A stretch of 64,000 nt of DNA from Opisthorchis felineus (lineage: Eukaryota; Platyhelminthes; Trematoda; Opisthorchiida; Opisthorchiidae). Where the stretch lies: contig SJOL01009743.1 of NCBI GenBank assembly GCA_004794785.1, positions 801,456-865,455 of the forward strand, given 5' to 3'. Under the pieces are notes generated by a model. The model was not told the DNA's origin. It did not search any database and worked only from the letters and a program-made list of their open reading frames with translations. How positions within the stretch are numbered: the stretch's first letter is position 1; the number at the start of each line of letters is the position of its first letter. This document shows positions 36,901-43,965 of the stretch, piece after piece. The translations under genes and the position numbers were made by a program.

Positions 36901-39080
36901 TGATATATTGTGGGTTAGGAATTCCAACTTGACAGAGTAAAATCCTTTGTCTGGGACGAAACCAAAGTCTGGGTTCGATCGCTTTCGAGTGTCGTTTTTC
37001 TCCATTTCGAAACGTGGTTAACAACCTCCGTTTCTGCGATACTCGTCAGTTAGTCTACAGTCACTTCGATAAACTAGCGGGTATTCATAGTAAATAGAAA
37101 ACAAACTGACGAACAACCCAAAACCTGAGCGTGTGAAATGGATCCTTTCCCTCGTCCTCGCGTTTGTCCGACAAAGACGTTCATGACCAGCGATTAGACC
37201 CACTCGGGAAGCAGTTATTTCGTTCCTGGGGCTAGTGACGCAAGGCCAGGCGGGTTTGTCGCTTCTTGGAGTCTGGTCAAATAGTCTAATAGATGTTGTA
37301 TCCGTAGTGTCGTCCCCGCACTCGACGGATGGGTCGAAAGTCATTTAATTCTTAGATGTGCGACTGCAGTGCTGTCTATCGAGTTGATAGCACCACTGTT
37401 CAGCCAGGTAGGTAAGCGCTTTCTTCACGTCAAGTGGCACTGAGAGTTAGATTAGACTTTCTGATTTGACGTGATTGGCGCAACTGGATTAATAGACTGC
37501 GAGGTTGTCCGGCTTTTGGATTCTATCTATCACTAATGTCTCTCGATCAGTAAGTTTTGCAGAGCATGCAAACGGGGGAATAAAGTACTGTTGTTCGATC
37601 GCGGACTTCCGGGCTTGTATACAGAATACTGTGGTTGCGTGCAATGTGTTTATCGGAGATCGAACCAGATGTAGATAGTCGCTTCGTGTGGAGGCTGGCG
37701 TGTAATCACGCTTCGCTTCAAAAAACAGCTGTATGGTCCAAGCTACCTCCGATATACATAACGGTTTATGAAACAACCTGCTGACATGCTTCATCTGGCG
37801 GGGTCTGACAATCAGCGCTACAAAAGAGTTACAGGCCGGTCTGTCTATCAAGCCGGAACTGTAGCACAGTTTATCTCCAGAGATTATAAGCTACCATTAT
37901 GTTGAAGCATATAAAGGTCGATTAGCGAAGGCTAGCGTGAATGCCTGAATCAGCATGCACTGTAATCTCCTTCACGGTAGAAAACATATTGTCGACTTGA
38001 CGAATGTTGGTACGGGGGTGGAGCTACGGCGGCGAAGCATCATTGTTGAATACTGATGTCATGCTGTCGATGATAATGATGATGGGTGGAGCGCCAGCAT
38101 CGACCAGTTCCCTCGCTTGCGATAGTTTGTTAAGTTGCCCCAGCTCCTCACCATAACTGCGGCACGTATCACTGCATGCACTTGGTGAACCTAAAAAACC
38201 GTTCAGCTGTAAAATCCATGCAGTTCCTAGCTGCCATGCCAACCGAAGGAAGCAGTCATAGTCTTCATAATCATATTGTCGTGGCACTTACCAACCCACT
38301 CAGACCAATAAAAACTGTAAATATCACACGAAGTGAATTATCACTTGAAGCATTCTGAACCGGGAGGTCAAGTACCCAAACCTGCCCGTCAGTTCTAAGT
38401 CCTATTCATCTAGCCAGTTCTGATCGTTCAGCTGCAACACTTTTTCGGTGCCTAAGTGCCATGCCACCCGAAGGAAGCACGAGCGCTGAGATGCTGCCAC
38501 GTTACCCAAGCCTAGACGGGAATTCGAGATGCAGAGGTCGGGTTCGAATCACGGAACTTGCGGTCAGTAAATTCGCGCTCTAACCACTGAGCCATCTCTG
38601 GCCAGCTGGAGTCTTTAAGCGATATTCAACACAAATTTAGTGTGCCAGTCGAAGGAGCTCTTGTTGGTTGGTTTTCCGCCGACCTGGTAACTTAATCAAC
38701 TGGCCTGACGAAGGTTTGTGTCAAAAGCAAAACGTTGCCTTGCACCCGACCCATCGATTGTGTGCCAAAACCTTCGTCTACTGTTTTTTGGTGACCGGTT
38801 GTTTTTCTGTATTTTTTAGAAATTGGAACCTTTCGAAAAACCTCTCAATCCATATGCACTCAACGTTTGGCGTCGTGTTCGAAACCGAATTTTTGGTTGT
38901 GATCCAATGCTCACCTCTCATCGTGGTGCTACGCGTTCACAAACGCTCTTGGATGCTGAGAACACGGAGCTCACCCAAACTTCGTTATCCGTGGCCGAAC
39001 AAGTTGACCTGTGCATATCCGCCGCAACAGACGTTGAGAATTTAGCCCTCATGTACGAAGGTTGGACCGCTTGGGTGTGA
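9374..39080 (+). CDS. SMG1: SMG1 serine/threonine-protein kinase gene (13 exons, 5' end missing)
   Basis: PI3K-related kinase of nonsense-mediated mRNA decay; the family phosphorylates UPF1 on SQ/TQ sites in the cytoplasm, with SMG8/SMG9. Thirteen exons: 9374-12951, 13618-14016, 16010-16946, 17671-17928, 19620-19976, 20073-20304, 23762-24214, 26689-26915, 27379-27750, 28473-32194, 32660-32789, 34483-35424 and 38820-39080. All intron phases agree and the joined length is 11,868 nt, giving 3,955 residues plus stop. Landmarks are the N-terminal [10 protein letters not shown] motif, [24 protein letters not shown], the catalytic loop [14 protein letters not shown], and a C-terminal FATC ending YEGWTAWV. 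The ~1,200-residue gap between kinase and FATC is diagnostic of SMG1 among PIKKs. Human SMG1 is about 3,660 residues in total, so this already incomplete protein is longer. The opening residues belong to exons left of the window or not recognised. Confidence 0.97.
12952..13617 (+). other. SMG1 intron with degenerate tRNA-like remnant
   Basis: 666-nt intron, GTAAGT to TTTCTAG. Near 13270-13345 the minus strand has weak A-box-like (TGGTCCAATGAGTTGG) and B-box-like (GGTTCAAAACC) words, perhaps an old SINE head. Otherwise nothing recognised. Confidence 0.5.
13618..14016 (+). CDS. SMG1: SMG1 exon B: start of FAT region
   Basis: 399 nt. The acceptor CTTTCTAG ends at 13617 and the donor CCAG|GTTTGT starts at 14017. 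Joining to the previous exon gives [12 protein letters not shown] in frame. It encodes TPR-like helices ([32 protein letters not shown]) that match the region of human SMG1 around ISIADWAAVQEW. It ends two bases into a serine codon that is completed at 16010. Confidence 0.92.
14017..16009 (+). other. SMG1 intron carrying an RTE2 copy
   Basis: Intron of 1,993 nt; about 14140-15580 is RTE2 (listed separately). The remainder (15580-16009) shows no recognised feature apart from the acceptor CATTTCTCAG. Confidence 0.7.
14140..15580 (+). mobile_element. RTE2 LINE 3' half in SMG1 intron
   Basis: 5'-truncated RTE2 in the same orientation as SMG1. RT palm near 14200-14640 has the catalytic box reduced to YAD-I by loss of one codon (near 14610). 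[11 protein letters not shown] and NTPLTIQGE near 14645-14770 follow, then the C-terminal region to about 15460. It ends with GTTGTACGGCAGTGAAGTATCAGTGTTGAACAT and short GAT-rich repeats. Multiple stops. Confidence 0.82.
16010..16946 (+). CDS. SMG1: SMG1 exon C: FAT region
   Basis: 937 nt; acceptor CATTTCTCAG ends at 16009, donor AAA|GTAAGA starts at 16947. The split serine codon (AG|C) is rejoined as [14 protein letters not shown]. It encodes helical FAT repeats including [20 protein letters not shown], matching human [22 protein letters not shown]. Confidence 0.92.
16947..17670 (+). other. SMG1 intron, no recognised content
   Basis: 724-nt intron between GTAAGA and TTGAATTATAG. No repeat or RNA recognised. 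Confidence 0.6.
17671..17928 (+). CDS. SMG1: SMG1 exon D: FAT region
   Basis: 258 nt, exactly 86 codons, phase 0 at both ends. Acceptor AATTATAG, donor [28 protein letters not shown] matches the human VAKSWAALASWAYRWGRKV segment of the FAT domain. Confidence 0.92.
18013..18200 (+). mobile_element. SINE-A copy
   Basis: Degraded SINE-A: AACTCAGCGGTTAGAGCG A box, altered B box (GTGTTTCGCACCC), body TTGTGCAACCTGG..., and end GGGCACTACAGTTGAACG. Confidence 0.82.
18430..18575 (-). mobile_element. SINE-A copy, head partly deleted
   Basis: Minus-strand SINE-A: conserved end ACAGCTGAGCG near 18434, B box GGTTCGAACC near 18547-18556. The part between the two boxes is lost. Confidence 0.82.
19620..19976 (+). 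CDS. SMG1: SMG1 exon E: FAT region
   Basis: 357 nt, 119 codons, phase 0 both ends. Acceptor TGCTTTCCAG, donor CAC|GTAGGT at 19977. The exon ends in DENADDYHV, which joins ILERLAHHL of the next exon, aligned with human EEDDMVDVIWRQL. That alignment supports removing the 96-nt intron that follows even though it has no stop. Confidence 0.88.
19977..20072 (+). other. 96-nt SMG1 intron lacking stops and a multiple of three
   Basis: Begins GTAGGT, ends in a pyrimidine-rich tract plus CATTTCAG. Length is divisible by three and it is open in the host frame, so retention would insert 32 residues without truncating the protein. Confidence 0.8.
20073..20304 (+). CDS. SMG1: SMG1 exon F: FAT region
   Basis: 232 nt, phase 0 at start, one base over at the end (donor ACAG|GTAGGA at 20305). 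[11 protein letters not shown]...[13 protein letters not shown] matches the human IWRQLISSCPWL...LYKLSCSAYFTFL segment. Confidence 0.92.
20765..20950 (+). mobile_element. SINE-A copy
   Basis: SINE-A head AAGCTCAGTGGTTCAGGCG with B box GTGGTTCGAACCC (near 20813-20825), body with CAACCTGACAGTATTCCAGCC, and end GGTGCTATAGCTGAACG. Confidence 0.85.
21460..22165 (+). mobile_element. RTE2 LINE 3' fragment
   Basis: C-terminal RTE2 coding remnants ([17 protein letters not shown] near 21540-21585; [15 protein letters not shown] near 21648-21690), then a 3' untranslated end GGTTGTACGGCAGTGAAG near 22131-22148. The same end is seen at 15520, 33360, 38022 and, more diverged, 43910. Confidence 0.8.
23762..24214 (+). 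CDS. SMG1: SMG1 exon G: end of FAT region
   Basis: 453 nt. Acceptor CCTGTTTCAG; donor AAAC|GTGTGT at 24215, chosen because it leaves the single base needed to make CGA with the next exon. It encodes [21 protein letters not shown], which follows human [35 protein letters not shown] near 24130 matches human SPHLILYPAIVGTI. Confidence 0.9.
24398..24572 (+). mobile_element. SINE-A copy
   Basis: Heavily diverged SINE-A: GATTGCTCAGTAGTTGAGGC head, CTCTGCATCTCGGCTGCTCCTG body, GATGTTACAGCTGAACG end. Confidence 0.75.
24642..24744 (+). mobile_element. SINE-A copy, 5'-truncated, with target-site duplication
   Basis: Only the SINE body is present (CCTGTCTAGG to GCTACAGCTGAACG plus T run), without the tRNA-like head. 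It is flanked by perfect 13-bp TACTTGCTCGTAA repeats at 24629-24641 and 24745-24757. This is LINE-style truncation during target-primed insertion. Confidence 0.88.
24885..25450 (+). repeat. Family D tandem-dimer repeat with hammerhead motif
   Basis: Two ~300-bp units in tandem: CTGGATTCAGTTGAGTCTCCTG recurs near 24922 and 25222. The first unit contains a hammerhead motif at 25038-25075; the second stops before it. The same family lies on the minus strand at 52660-53290. Dimeric units of this size with a hammerhead each resemble the pseudo-LTRs of Penelope-like elements or small non-autonomous retrozymes; no reverse transcriptase is present here. Confidence 0.75.
25038..25075 (+). ncRNA. Hammerhead ribozyme motif (stem II lost)
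   Basis: Stem I 5' strand GCCTAC (25038-25043), consensus core CTGATGA (25044-25050), GAAA, stem III and cleavage triplet GGTC (25066-25069), then stem I 3' strand GTGAGC (25070-25075). Most of the stem II 3' strand is deleted compared with the 53127-53169 copy, so activity is unlikely. It lies on the strand transcribed as SMG1 pre-mRNA. Confidence 0.65.
26689..26915 (+). CDS. SMG1: SMG1 exon H
   Basis: 227 nt; acceptor AACCCTTCTAG, donor AAG|GTAATC at 26916. [15 protein letters not shown] is almost identical to human ELRRVTVLWDELWLG, just before the FRB-like region. The first two bases complete the CGA codon from exon G. Confidence 0.94.
26916..27378 (+). other. SMG1 intron, no recognised content
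   Basis: 463-nt intron, GTAATC to TTTTTCTCCGGCTAG; nothing recognised. Confidence 0.6.
27379..27750 (+). CDS. SMG1: SMG1 exon I: FRB-like region
   Basis: 372 nt, 124 codons, phase 0 both ends; donor [18 protein letters not shown] near 27709-27735 matches human ETPHEKWFQ, the start of the FRB-like segment. The upstream half (residues rich in Ser/Asp/Pro) looks disordered and has no clear human counterpart. Confidence 0.93.
27751..28472 (+). other. SMG1 intron with a SINE-B remnant
   Basis: 722-nt intron ending ACCCGTTTTTAG. SINE-B remnant at 28108-28300 (-). An open frame at 28304-28606 crosses into exon J in another frame and is not coding. Confidence 0.65.
28108..28300 (-). mobile_element. 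SINE-B remnant
   Basis: The plus strand reads CAATCTATGCTGAAAAACC...GTACAGCTGTTTCATCC, matching 56150-56230 and, less well, 51690-51790. The tRNA-like head is missing here. Called SINE-B because two other copies carry a GGCCGAACGGTTAAG-type head. Confidence 0.65.
28473..32194 (+). CDS. SMG1: SMG1 exon J: kinase domain and start of long insertion
   Basis: 3,722 nt, 1,240 codons plus 2 nt; acceptor CCGTTTTTAG, donor AC|GTAAGT at 32195. The N-lobe contains [13 protein letters not shown] (near 28873) and [11 protein letters not shown], whose Lys is the predicted ATP-binding lysine (near 28951). The catalytic loop GLGDRHLDN is near 29490-29516, with Asp and Asn intact. HIDYN follows near 29545 in place of DFG, as in SMG1. 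The P+1 element VPFRLTQ is near 29608. Upstream, [13 protein letters not shown] and [13 protein letters not shown] match human almost residue for residue. After about 29780 the protein is helical and weakly conserved (the SMG1 C-terminal insertion). All catalytic residues I can see are present, so an active kinase is expected. Confidence 0.98.
32195..32659 (+). other. SMG1 intron, no recognised content
   Basis: 465-nt intron, GTAAGT to CGTGTTCAG. The acceptor at 32659 was preferred over a second at 32699 because only it keeps the frame. Confidence 0.65.
32660..32789 (+). CDS. SMG1: SMG1 exon K: C-terminal insertion
   Basis: 130 nt; completes a threonine codon with exon J and ends in phase 0 (donor AAG|GTCAGT). 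[19 protein letters not shown] is helical, probably coiled coil, and lines up with human ALFELIKRCQQMCSFASQF. Confidence 0.85.
32790..34482 (+). other. SMG1 intron with an RTE2 3'-end remnant
   Basis: 1,693-nt intron ending CCATTTCGTAG. 33358-33423 is an RTE2 3' terminus. 33430-33770 has a 119-codon minus-strand open stretch without recognisable homology. A short GTCTCTGGTTCCTAC word there recurs near 41413, hinting at a shared unnamed repeat. Confidence 0.6.
33358..33423 (+). mobile_element. RTE2 3'-terminal remnant
   Basis: AGTTGTACGAGAGTGAAGCA... followed by GATGATGTTGATGATGG, matching the 3' end of RTE2 copies at 15519 and 38022. Confidence 0.65.
34483..35424 (+). CDS. SMG1: SMG1 exon L: C-terminal insertion
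   Basis: 942 nt, 314 codons, phase 0 both ends. Acceptor CCATTTCGTAG, donor [19 protein letters not shown]...[20 protein letters not shown] aligns with human [26 protein letters not shown]. The rest is helical with little conservation. A downstream ATG at 34573 is in frame but the splice site at 34482 fits the neighbouring phases. Confidence 0.88.
36000..36455 (-). repeat. Family C repeat, left copy, with hammerhead motif
   Basis: Inverted relative to the copy at 36456-36780. In sense direction it starts with TTTCAAGCGTC and GGTGGGTCAATCGATCGATAC. It then has tRNA-like words TGGTGGAGTAGTTGTAACACG (A-box-like) and GGAGTTCAAAACTC (B-box-like), followed by GGCACGGCCAAGGATATACACTG and a hammerhead motif. 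The layout (internal Pol III-like boxes followed by a hammerhead) recalls the SINE-like ribozyme satellites of schistosomes. Confidence 0.7.
36137..36179 (-). ncRNA. Hammerhead ribozyme motif, core mutated
   Basis: Minus strand: stem I CACTG / CAGTG, stem III ACT-CC-AGT, conserved GAAA and cleavage site AGTC|CAGTG. The core reads CCGGTGG where CTGATGA is needed, and stem II is short. All changes from consensus in the core are transitions. Probably inactive. Confidence 0.55.
36456..36780 (+). repeat. Family C repeat, right copy, with hammerhead motif
   Basis: Plus-strand partner of the 36000-36455 copy: TTTTCAAGCGTCCATGG, GGTGGGTCAGGCGATCGACAC, AATTCAAACTCCTGCACGGCC, AAGGATATGCATTG. The two copies are diverged and lie head to head with about 40 nt between the matching starts. 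The match ends shortly after the hammerhead core. Confidence 0.7.
36698..36738 (+). ncRNA. Hammerhead-like motif, core intact, 3' side decayed
   Basis: GCATTG (stem I 5' strand) then a perfect CTGATGA core (36704-36710), an imperfect stem II (GATC...GGGC), GAAA (36725-36728), and a degenerate stem III and stem I 3' strand. It is homologous to the 36137-36179 motif. Confidence 0.45.
38022..38090 (+). mobile_element. RTE2 3'-terminal remnant
   Basis: GGCGGCGAAGCATCATTGTTGAATACTGATGTCATGCTGTCGATGATAATGATGATG: the RTE2 3' end with its GAT-type tail and no upstream body. Confidence 0.7.
38205..38275 (-). mobile_element. SINE-A 3' fragment
   Basis: GTTCAGCTGTAAAATCCATGCAGTTCCTAGCTGCCATGCCAACCGAAGGAAGC is the reversed SINE-A tail and body; the head is missing. 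Confidence 0.7.
38425..38605 (-). mobile_element. SINE-A copy, complete
   Basis: Minus-strand SINE-A with B box GGTTCGAATC complement near 38540-38550 and A box GGCTCAGTGGTTAGAGCG near 38576-38594. It ends in CAGCTGAACGATC. The flanks share only a weak CCAG word. Confidence 0.87.
38820..39080 (+). CDS. SMG1: SMG1 last exon: FATC domain and stop
   Basis: 261 nt including TGA (39078-39080). [17 protein letters not shown] parallels human NSYAVSVWKRVKAKLEG. The terminal 33 residues ([11 protein letters not shown]...YEGWTAWV) are a nearly perfect FATC, with the same last eight residues as human. Phase 0 with exon L. It fixes both the identity and the 3' end of the gene. Confidence 0.98.
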   Translation, partial: KLEPFEKPLNPYALNVWRRVRNRIFGCDPMLTSHRGATRSQTLLDAENTELTQTSLSVAEQVDLCISAATDVENLALMYEGWTAWV

Positions 39081-39363
39081 TTCGAAGAAAAGCTAACAGA
39101 GGGTGCCCCTCACCGTCTCTTATCATCTCACATCTGTTCCGTTCAGATTTACCAGCGGTTCTGCCAGTACAAAAGAGTCAGTGTGGTCGTGCCTGCGACA
39201 CCAGTGGCACAATACAAGCAGGCTATGCGTTCAACGACACCAGAAGTTCTGCTACTACCACAGTCGCCACTTTACCACCACTATTATCCACCACCCAGAA
39301 GAGAGCATACGCAAGCACAGGCACGAAATGTTGGAATTTCAGGCCGTTCTATTCAGTCTGTCT

Positions 39364-39369
39364 AATAAA
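39364..39369 (+). promoter_or_regulatory. Probable SMG1 poly(A) signal
   Basis: AATAAA about 284 nt after the SMG1 stop codon, the first canonical signal downstream. Confidence 0.6.
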
Positions 39370-39512
39370 AATTGACCGTTCTGGTCGGTTCATCGGCTAG
39401 CCGGCCCAGTCGCGCGAGTCTTTGTTCCATTCACGTCCTTCGGGCAACCAGTCATCTTACAGCCAACCAGTTTACCTCCCAGTCAATATGCGATAGCACC
39501 AGCCAGCGTGTT

Positions 39513-39530
39513 TGTGTGTGTGTGTGTGTG
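39513..39530. repeat. TG dinucleotide microsatellite
   Basis: About nine TG units downstream of SMG1. Confidence 0.9.
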
Positions 39531-40985
39531 CTTGCCCAGCACCCGTGGACAGCGGGAGGAGAACTTGCAAGTTGTGCAACCGCCGAAACATGGTTGAAGG
39601 TTGATTTTCACCAGCCAAATGACATTCACGTTGCGATTAATACGAAAATGCTCCCACCTTTTTTTAAATACTATTTTAGTTTTGAACATTCTATTCGTGA
39701 TCCTGTGCATCGTCCTACGTACAATACTTGGTTTATTTACCCGCTTCCCACTCGCGCATTTGCACCAACAAACCTTATTTATTAATTTGTTTGTTTATTC
39801 TGTCATCACCCGCCCTCTTCGTTATCCTTATCCATGTTGTGACGGTGTTTGAAAGGCACGCTGATTTCTTGTCCCACAAGGTAAGTATTTGTAAAGTTCA
39901 ACGTGTAATTTTTTTCATTTGATTTATTAGACCACCAATGGTAAATGTTTTGAAGTGCGCCACACAGATCCTCGTTATCTTGCTCTGCATGATTTTACCC
40001 CCTTTTGGGGATCTGATTTCACAAACTTTGAGGAAAATGCCCAGCTGTAATTATTCTGAACAGTAGGTAGCTGTTTTTGGTGTGTTTTATCGTTCGTCGG
40101 GTCGAAAAATTCTCCTAAACTCTGAATGGTAGCTGTGTACGGCCCCGAACTATATAGACTTTTTCTCACTATTCCCGACCAATTACCTGGGTTGGCGTAG
40201 TACTCAATGCCGTAGGTAACCGGTTTGGACGCCACTGTAGCGGCATGAGACCTTCCCAGGTAGCAGCTGCACTGCCGTGGTCGTGCAGTGTATGGGTACT
40301 TGTTGTCTATGTCATTGTCCGCCGTGTTATACTCCATCGGTGTGGATAATCGACTTCGGAGCGTTAGGGAGCCCCAGCATCACCAAGACGATGCGAACAC
40401 AACAAACAAATATGCGAAGGGCTTGAACAAGGTGGTTTCAACATAAGAAGTCAAGTTAGTAACTGCTTGGAGGATACCGTAGTCACAGCAGTAATATCGC
40501 TGTTCGGAATGACTCGCTGATTGAGGCGTGGATAAGCTTTTCGGAAGGTTTTTTCTTTGAACCCAAACTTGGCTTTTCCATTCTTCCTGTCTGGGCATTA
40601 CTCAACTGACTGTATCTCAGCTCTCGTCCATCCTTCAAGTTGCATAACAGCTGTGCACCGAAAGAGTGGTATATTTGAAAAGAAATGTCAAGACTTTGAC
40701 CCAACAATGCTGGTCGTTGACGAGTTGTAGATATCCGCGTCACCGTTGTTGCTTTGTTCTGTCTTCAGAGTTTGTAAATTCACAGTGCGTCCCCGCATCT
40801 ATCACGAAACTCGGCTTTTCTTAGTGTAACTGACTGGCAAATGATGACCCCGGGGTACAGTTGGTCTTATGTGCCTTTGGTAGAGCTCGTCCTATCAAGG
40901 TCTGTGTACAACTCAGCGAGCTATTTATCTTGCTCTTATATGTTCAGTGTTTCCCTAGAACAGTGATGCAGTGTTTGGCGTTCTA

Positions 40986-41013
40986 CTACTACTGTTTCCG
41001 GAGACAGTAGTAG
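40986..41013. repeat. Perfect short inverted repeat (hairpin)
   Basis: CTACTACTGT and ACAGTAGTAG, 10 bp each, around an 8-nt TTCCGGAG loop. Confidence 0.75.
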
Positions 41014-42994
41014 CCCTAACTCCGAATAGCTTTGAAGCAATAATTATCACCTTGGAACTTTAGGACACGGTGTATACACATGTATTTCAATCGGAGCAAA
41101 CGGATTTACCAATAGGCGACTGAATGCTTATTCGCGTCATTTATTGGAAGATGTTTTTTATCAGGAATTATCTATCACAATCCCTCGGTGAAATGTCCGT
41201 TTACCGAAATCATTACTACAACGATGCTTCTTCTCGGAGACGGACAGTTGCAAGCCTTCATCAACACTGCTTTTCAAGACGGGACGTGAAAATGTTGTCG
41301 ATCCGCCGGGTTGTCTATCCCAAGGCTTCTATGGAGATTTGTATTGTTCTGTGTCTACTCACCTGGGCCTCAGTATATGCGTCAATACAACTGAGGGCAT
41401 GGTAGTTTGGCGTCTCTGGTTCCTACACACACTAGGCGCGCAGCGGTAAAGTTGATCTGCTCGGAATTCTCCTGTTCGTGAAGTTGGTTTGGAAAGTCCC
41501 AGAGAGATCGGATCATTTGGTATAAGACATTAAGTAGGAAATATGTGGTTGTGTGATGGCATAAGCGAGTACCGTACTTCTATTGGGCTGCCGACCAGGA
41601 TACATTTTCGACTCAGGCAAAGCAGACGGTAGTCTTCTGCTCTCACCTAATAACTAACCTGGATCAAACAGTGTTCGACTATTGCATGATGCGGTAGCTC
41701 TGACACGAAACTATCGCCACTAGTCACTGAGGGACGCTCATGTGTACCCATCAAAGCGGCTGCAACTTGACGAGGAATACTGTGAGCATACGTTTTTGTC
41801 AAAACTTGCTGGACTCCTGTGTACCCTTGATGCTGTCAGAAAATAGGTTAACTAAGCACGATGGGTTTTGGTTTTTCCTTCAACCGAATCTCCACTTAAA
41901 CGGTATCTCGTAGTAAGAAATATCCTTCGCATACACTGCGTTTTCAACTGTTTAGTTATCCCCGTACGGTCTGACAATCATAAGCCACCAGTTTGGTGTA
42001 CTGATCTCTTTAGAACTGCTCCCTCTGGTCTCATTCCTTTTGAGTTACTCCGGATACAGGACGTTTAGGTGGATGCACATGTTGCTCAGTGCAAACCTTA
42101 TGTGAGATTGCTTACTGTGCCGGTGGTCGGCGGCGCAGTTCGATGACGAGCCAATCTGGAAACGGAAACTGTGTATTTATAAACCAGATCGTTCCTTCAT
42201 CTGCCGACCAATCTGCTAATTTTTCTCAGTTAACTTATAGCGTAATGATTGCGTTTGTGTCATCGACCATATTTAGCTTTGTTTCACCTCCATTTCAGAT
42301 CAACAGGTCTGTGACGACGTCACTTTTTTGCTGACTTGTGTCGAAGTGGTCCGTCTCTCTCCTCATTCCATCCATTTACTTCAATGAAAAACAACGTTAT
42401 CTTTGGATTTACGTCGTGTCCAATATCCTACTGTTTCGCGTGACCTGCTTAGTTTAACGCTTGTTGTTATATAGCCACTCACTTTTTGGGTCTCACACTT
42501 CCCGTATGTGTAGATTTTCTCCAAGTTTCATCGTAATAATAAACTTCCTGTTTTTTTGTCATCCCTGTTAATATGTTCGTTAAACGAGGTCTGCCGATAT
42601 GTGCCCCTCAAAGTTAGGTTGTTCCCTAAGGTATTGGCTTGTTTTAGTAGTCTTAGGCCAGCCACTATCGCCTTGTGGTCAGTCTGTCGAGCCAGCTGTT
42701 TTGGCTGACAATCCGTCCCGCTGCCAAATAATACGGCGACCCGAAACAAACGGCTAGCGTGTAGGATTGCTAAATTTCCTCGTGAGCGATTCTCGTTAAG
42801 GATGGGAAGTGTGTAGATCAGCAAACGGATTTTAAATGGGTCAATAATCGTGTATTATCGGTAAAATCTGCCTTCCGAGATGATGTTCGGGTGACCATGG
42901 GCTTAGTAACGCATATTGCGATATATGGATGGGAACAGCCATATTTAACGATCCGGTCATTGTGACTGAGTTTTAGAAGTTTAGGCACCTCCAG

Positions 42995-43965
42995 TTACTT
43001 TGGGCAGGCCTTCAAGACCCCAATGTTCAGATCTTCCGAGAACCTCTCCGACCTGGAAGATGCAGACGACATTGTTCTGATTTTTTAAGAACATAAAGCG
43101 CAAGCATTACTTGGAAAGCTTACCAAGGTGATCTAATGCTTCGCGCCAACAAAGTGCAAAGTCTTGCCTCTAAAATCCAAGGGTAAAACTAGAAGACTAC
43201 ATATCTCGGAAGTCGCATTAGCTCTGCTGTTAGTATGGCAGACGAGGTGAACGCGTGAATCTCAAAGGCCATGACTGCGTTTGCCAATTTGCGCCACTTG
43301 TTGCGTCAAAGGAGTATTTTACTGTCTCGAAGGATGCGTCTATCAGACTACAGTGTGGGCTGTATTGTTATGCGGCTGCAAGACTTGACAACCTCGGGTG
43401 GAAGATCTGAGACATCTGCAGGTCTTTGACTACCGATGTCTTAGAACTATAGTGGGATTCGGCTGGAACCAGTGAATTCGCAGTGAGATGTTCAGGAGAC
43501 GGACTTTTGGTGAGGCAGAGAGTACTTCCCTCAAAGAATGAATCCAGCATTGCAAGCCAAGATAGCGAGGCGCACCGTGTTGCCGCCTACCCAGATGAGT
43601 ATTGTTTTCCGTGCCTAAGTCGGAGTGATGAAAACCTAGAGGTGGACAAAATTTGACATGGTACAAGGGAATGGAGGGTGTTACGAACAGTTTGGTTGCT
43701 ATCCGCCCTCCAGGATGGGGTCCACGTGCTTGGCTGTAGACTGCACGATATAGCGGCCAATTGGTTTCAATGGTGCTCATGCTGTCACTTTTTTGTCCAG
43801 ATTGACTGAGTGTTGGAGGTGTAGGCACCTCGGATGTTTGTCGTAGACCAGCCCTAGGTTCATCCTTCCTCACTTCTTTTGAGTTTGAGGCTTTGTTGAA
43901 ATAAATTGACGTGGCTGTTCAGCAGTGAAACACCGGTGTTGTCATCACATGTTACCGTGCATATA
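42995..43965 (+). mobile_element. RTE2 LINE 3' half, decayed
   Basis: Starts within the RT palm (ADDIVLIF near 43070-43085, the YADD tyrosine replaced by Asp). It continues through the C-terminal region and ends with CGTGGCTGTTCAGCAGTGAAACACCGGTGTTG near 43910-43945. Many stops and frameshifts. Confidence 0.8.

Larger units (their letters stand above)
35425..38819 (+). other. SMG1 intron with hammerhead-bearing inverted repeat and SINEs
   Basis: 3,395-nt intron ending TCTGTATTTTTTAG. It contains family C inverted copies (36000-36780), an RTE2 3' end (38022-38090) and SINE-A pieces (38205-38605). 36790-38000 is unassigned; minus-strand open stretches at 37018-37344 and 37489-37851 are unidentified. 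Confidence 0.65.
39370..42989. other. Spacer between convergent genes, mostly unassigned
   Basis: Contains a TG microsatellite (39513-39530) and a perfect 10-bp-stem hairpin (40986-41013). No gene recognised; open stretches such as 39975-40337 (-) and 42528-42824 (-) resemble nothing known to me. Confidence 0.55.

Noticed and set aside
37489..37851. 120-codon minus-strand open frame in a SMG1 intron
   Set aside because: No recognisable domain and no splice or start context; possibly an old element but not supportable as a gene.
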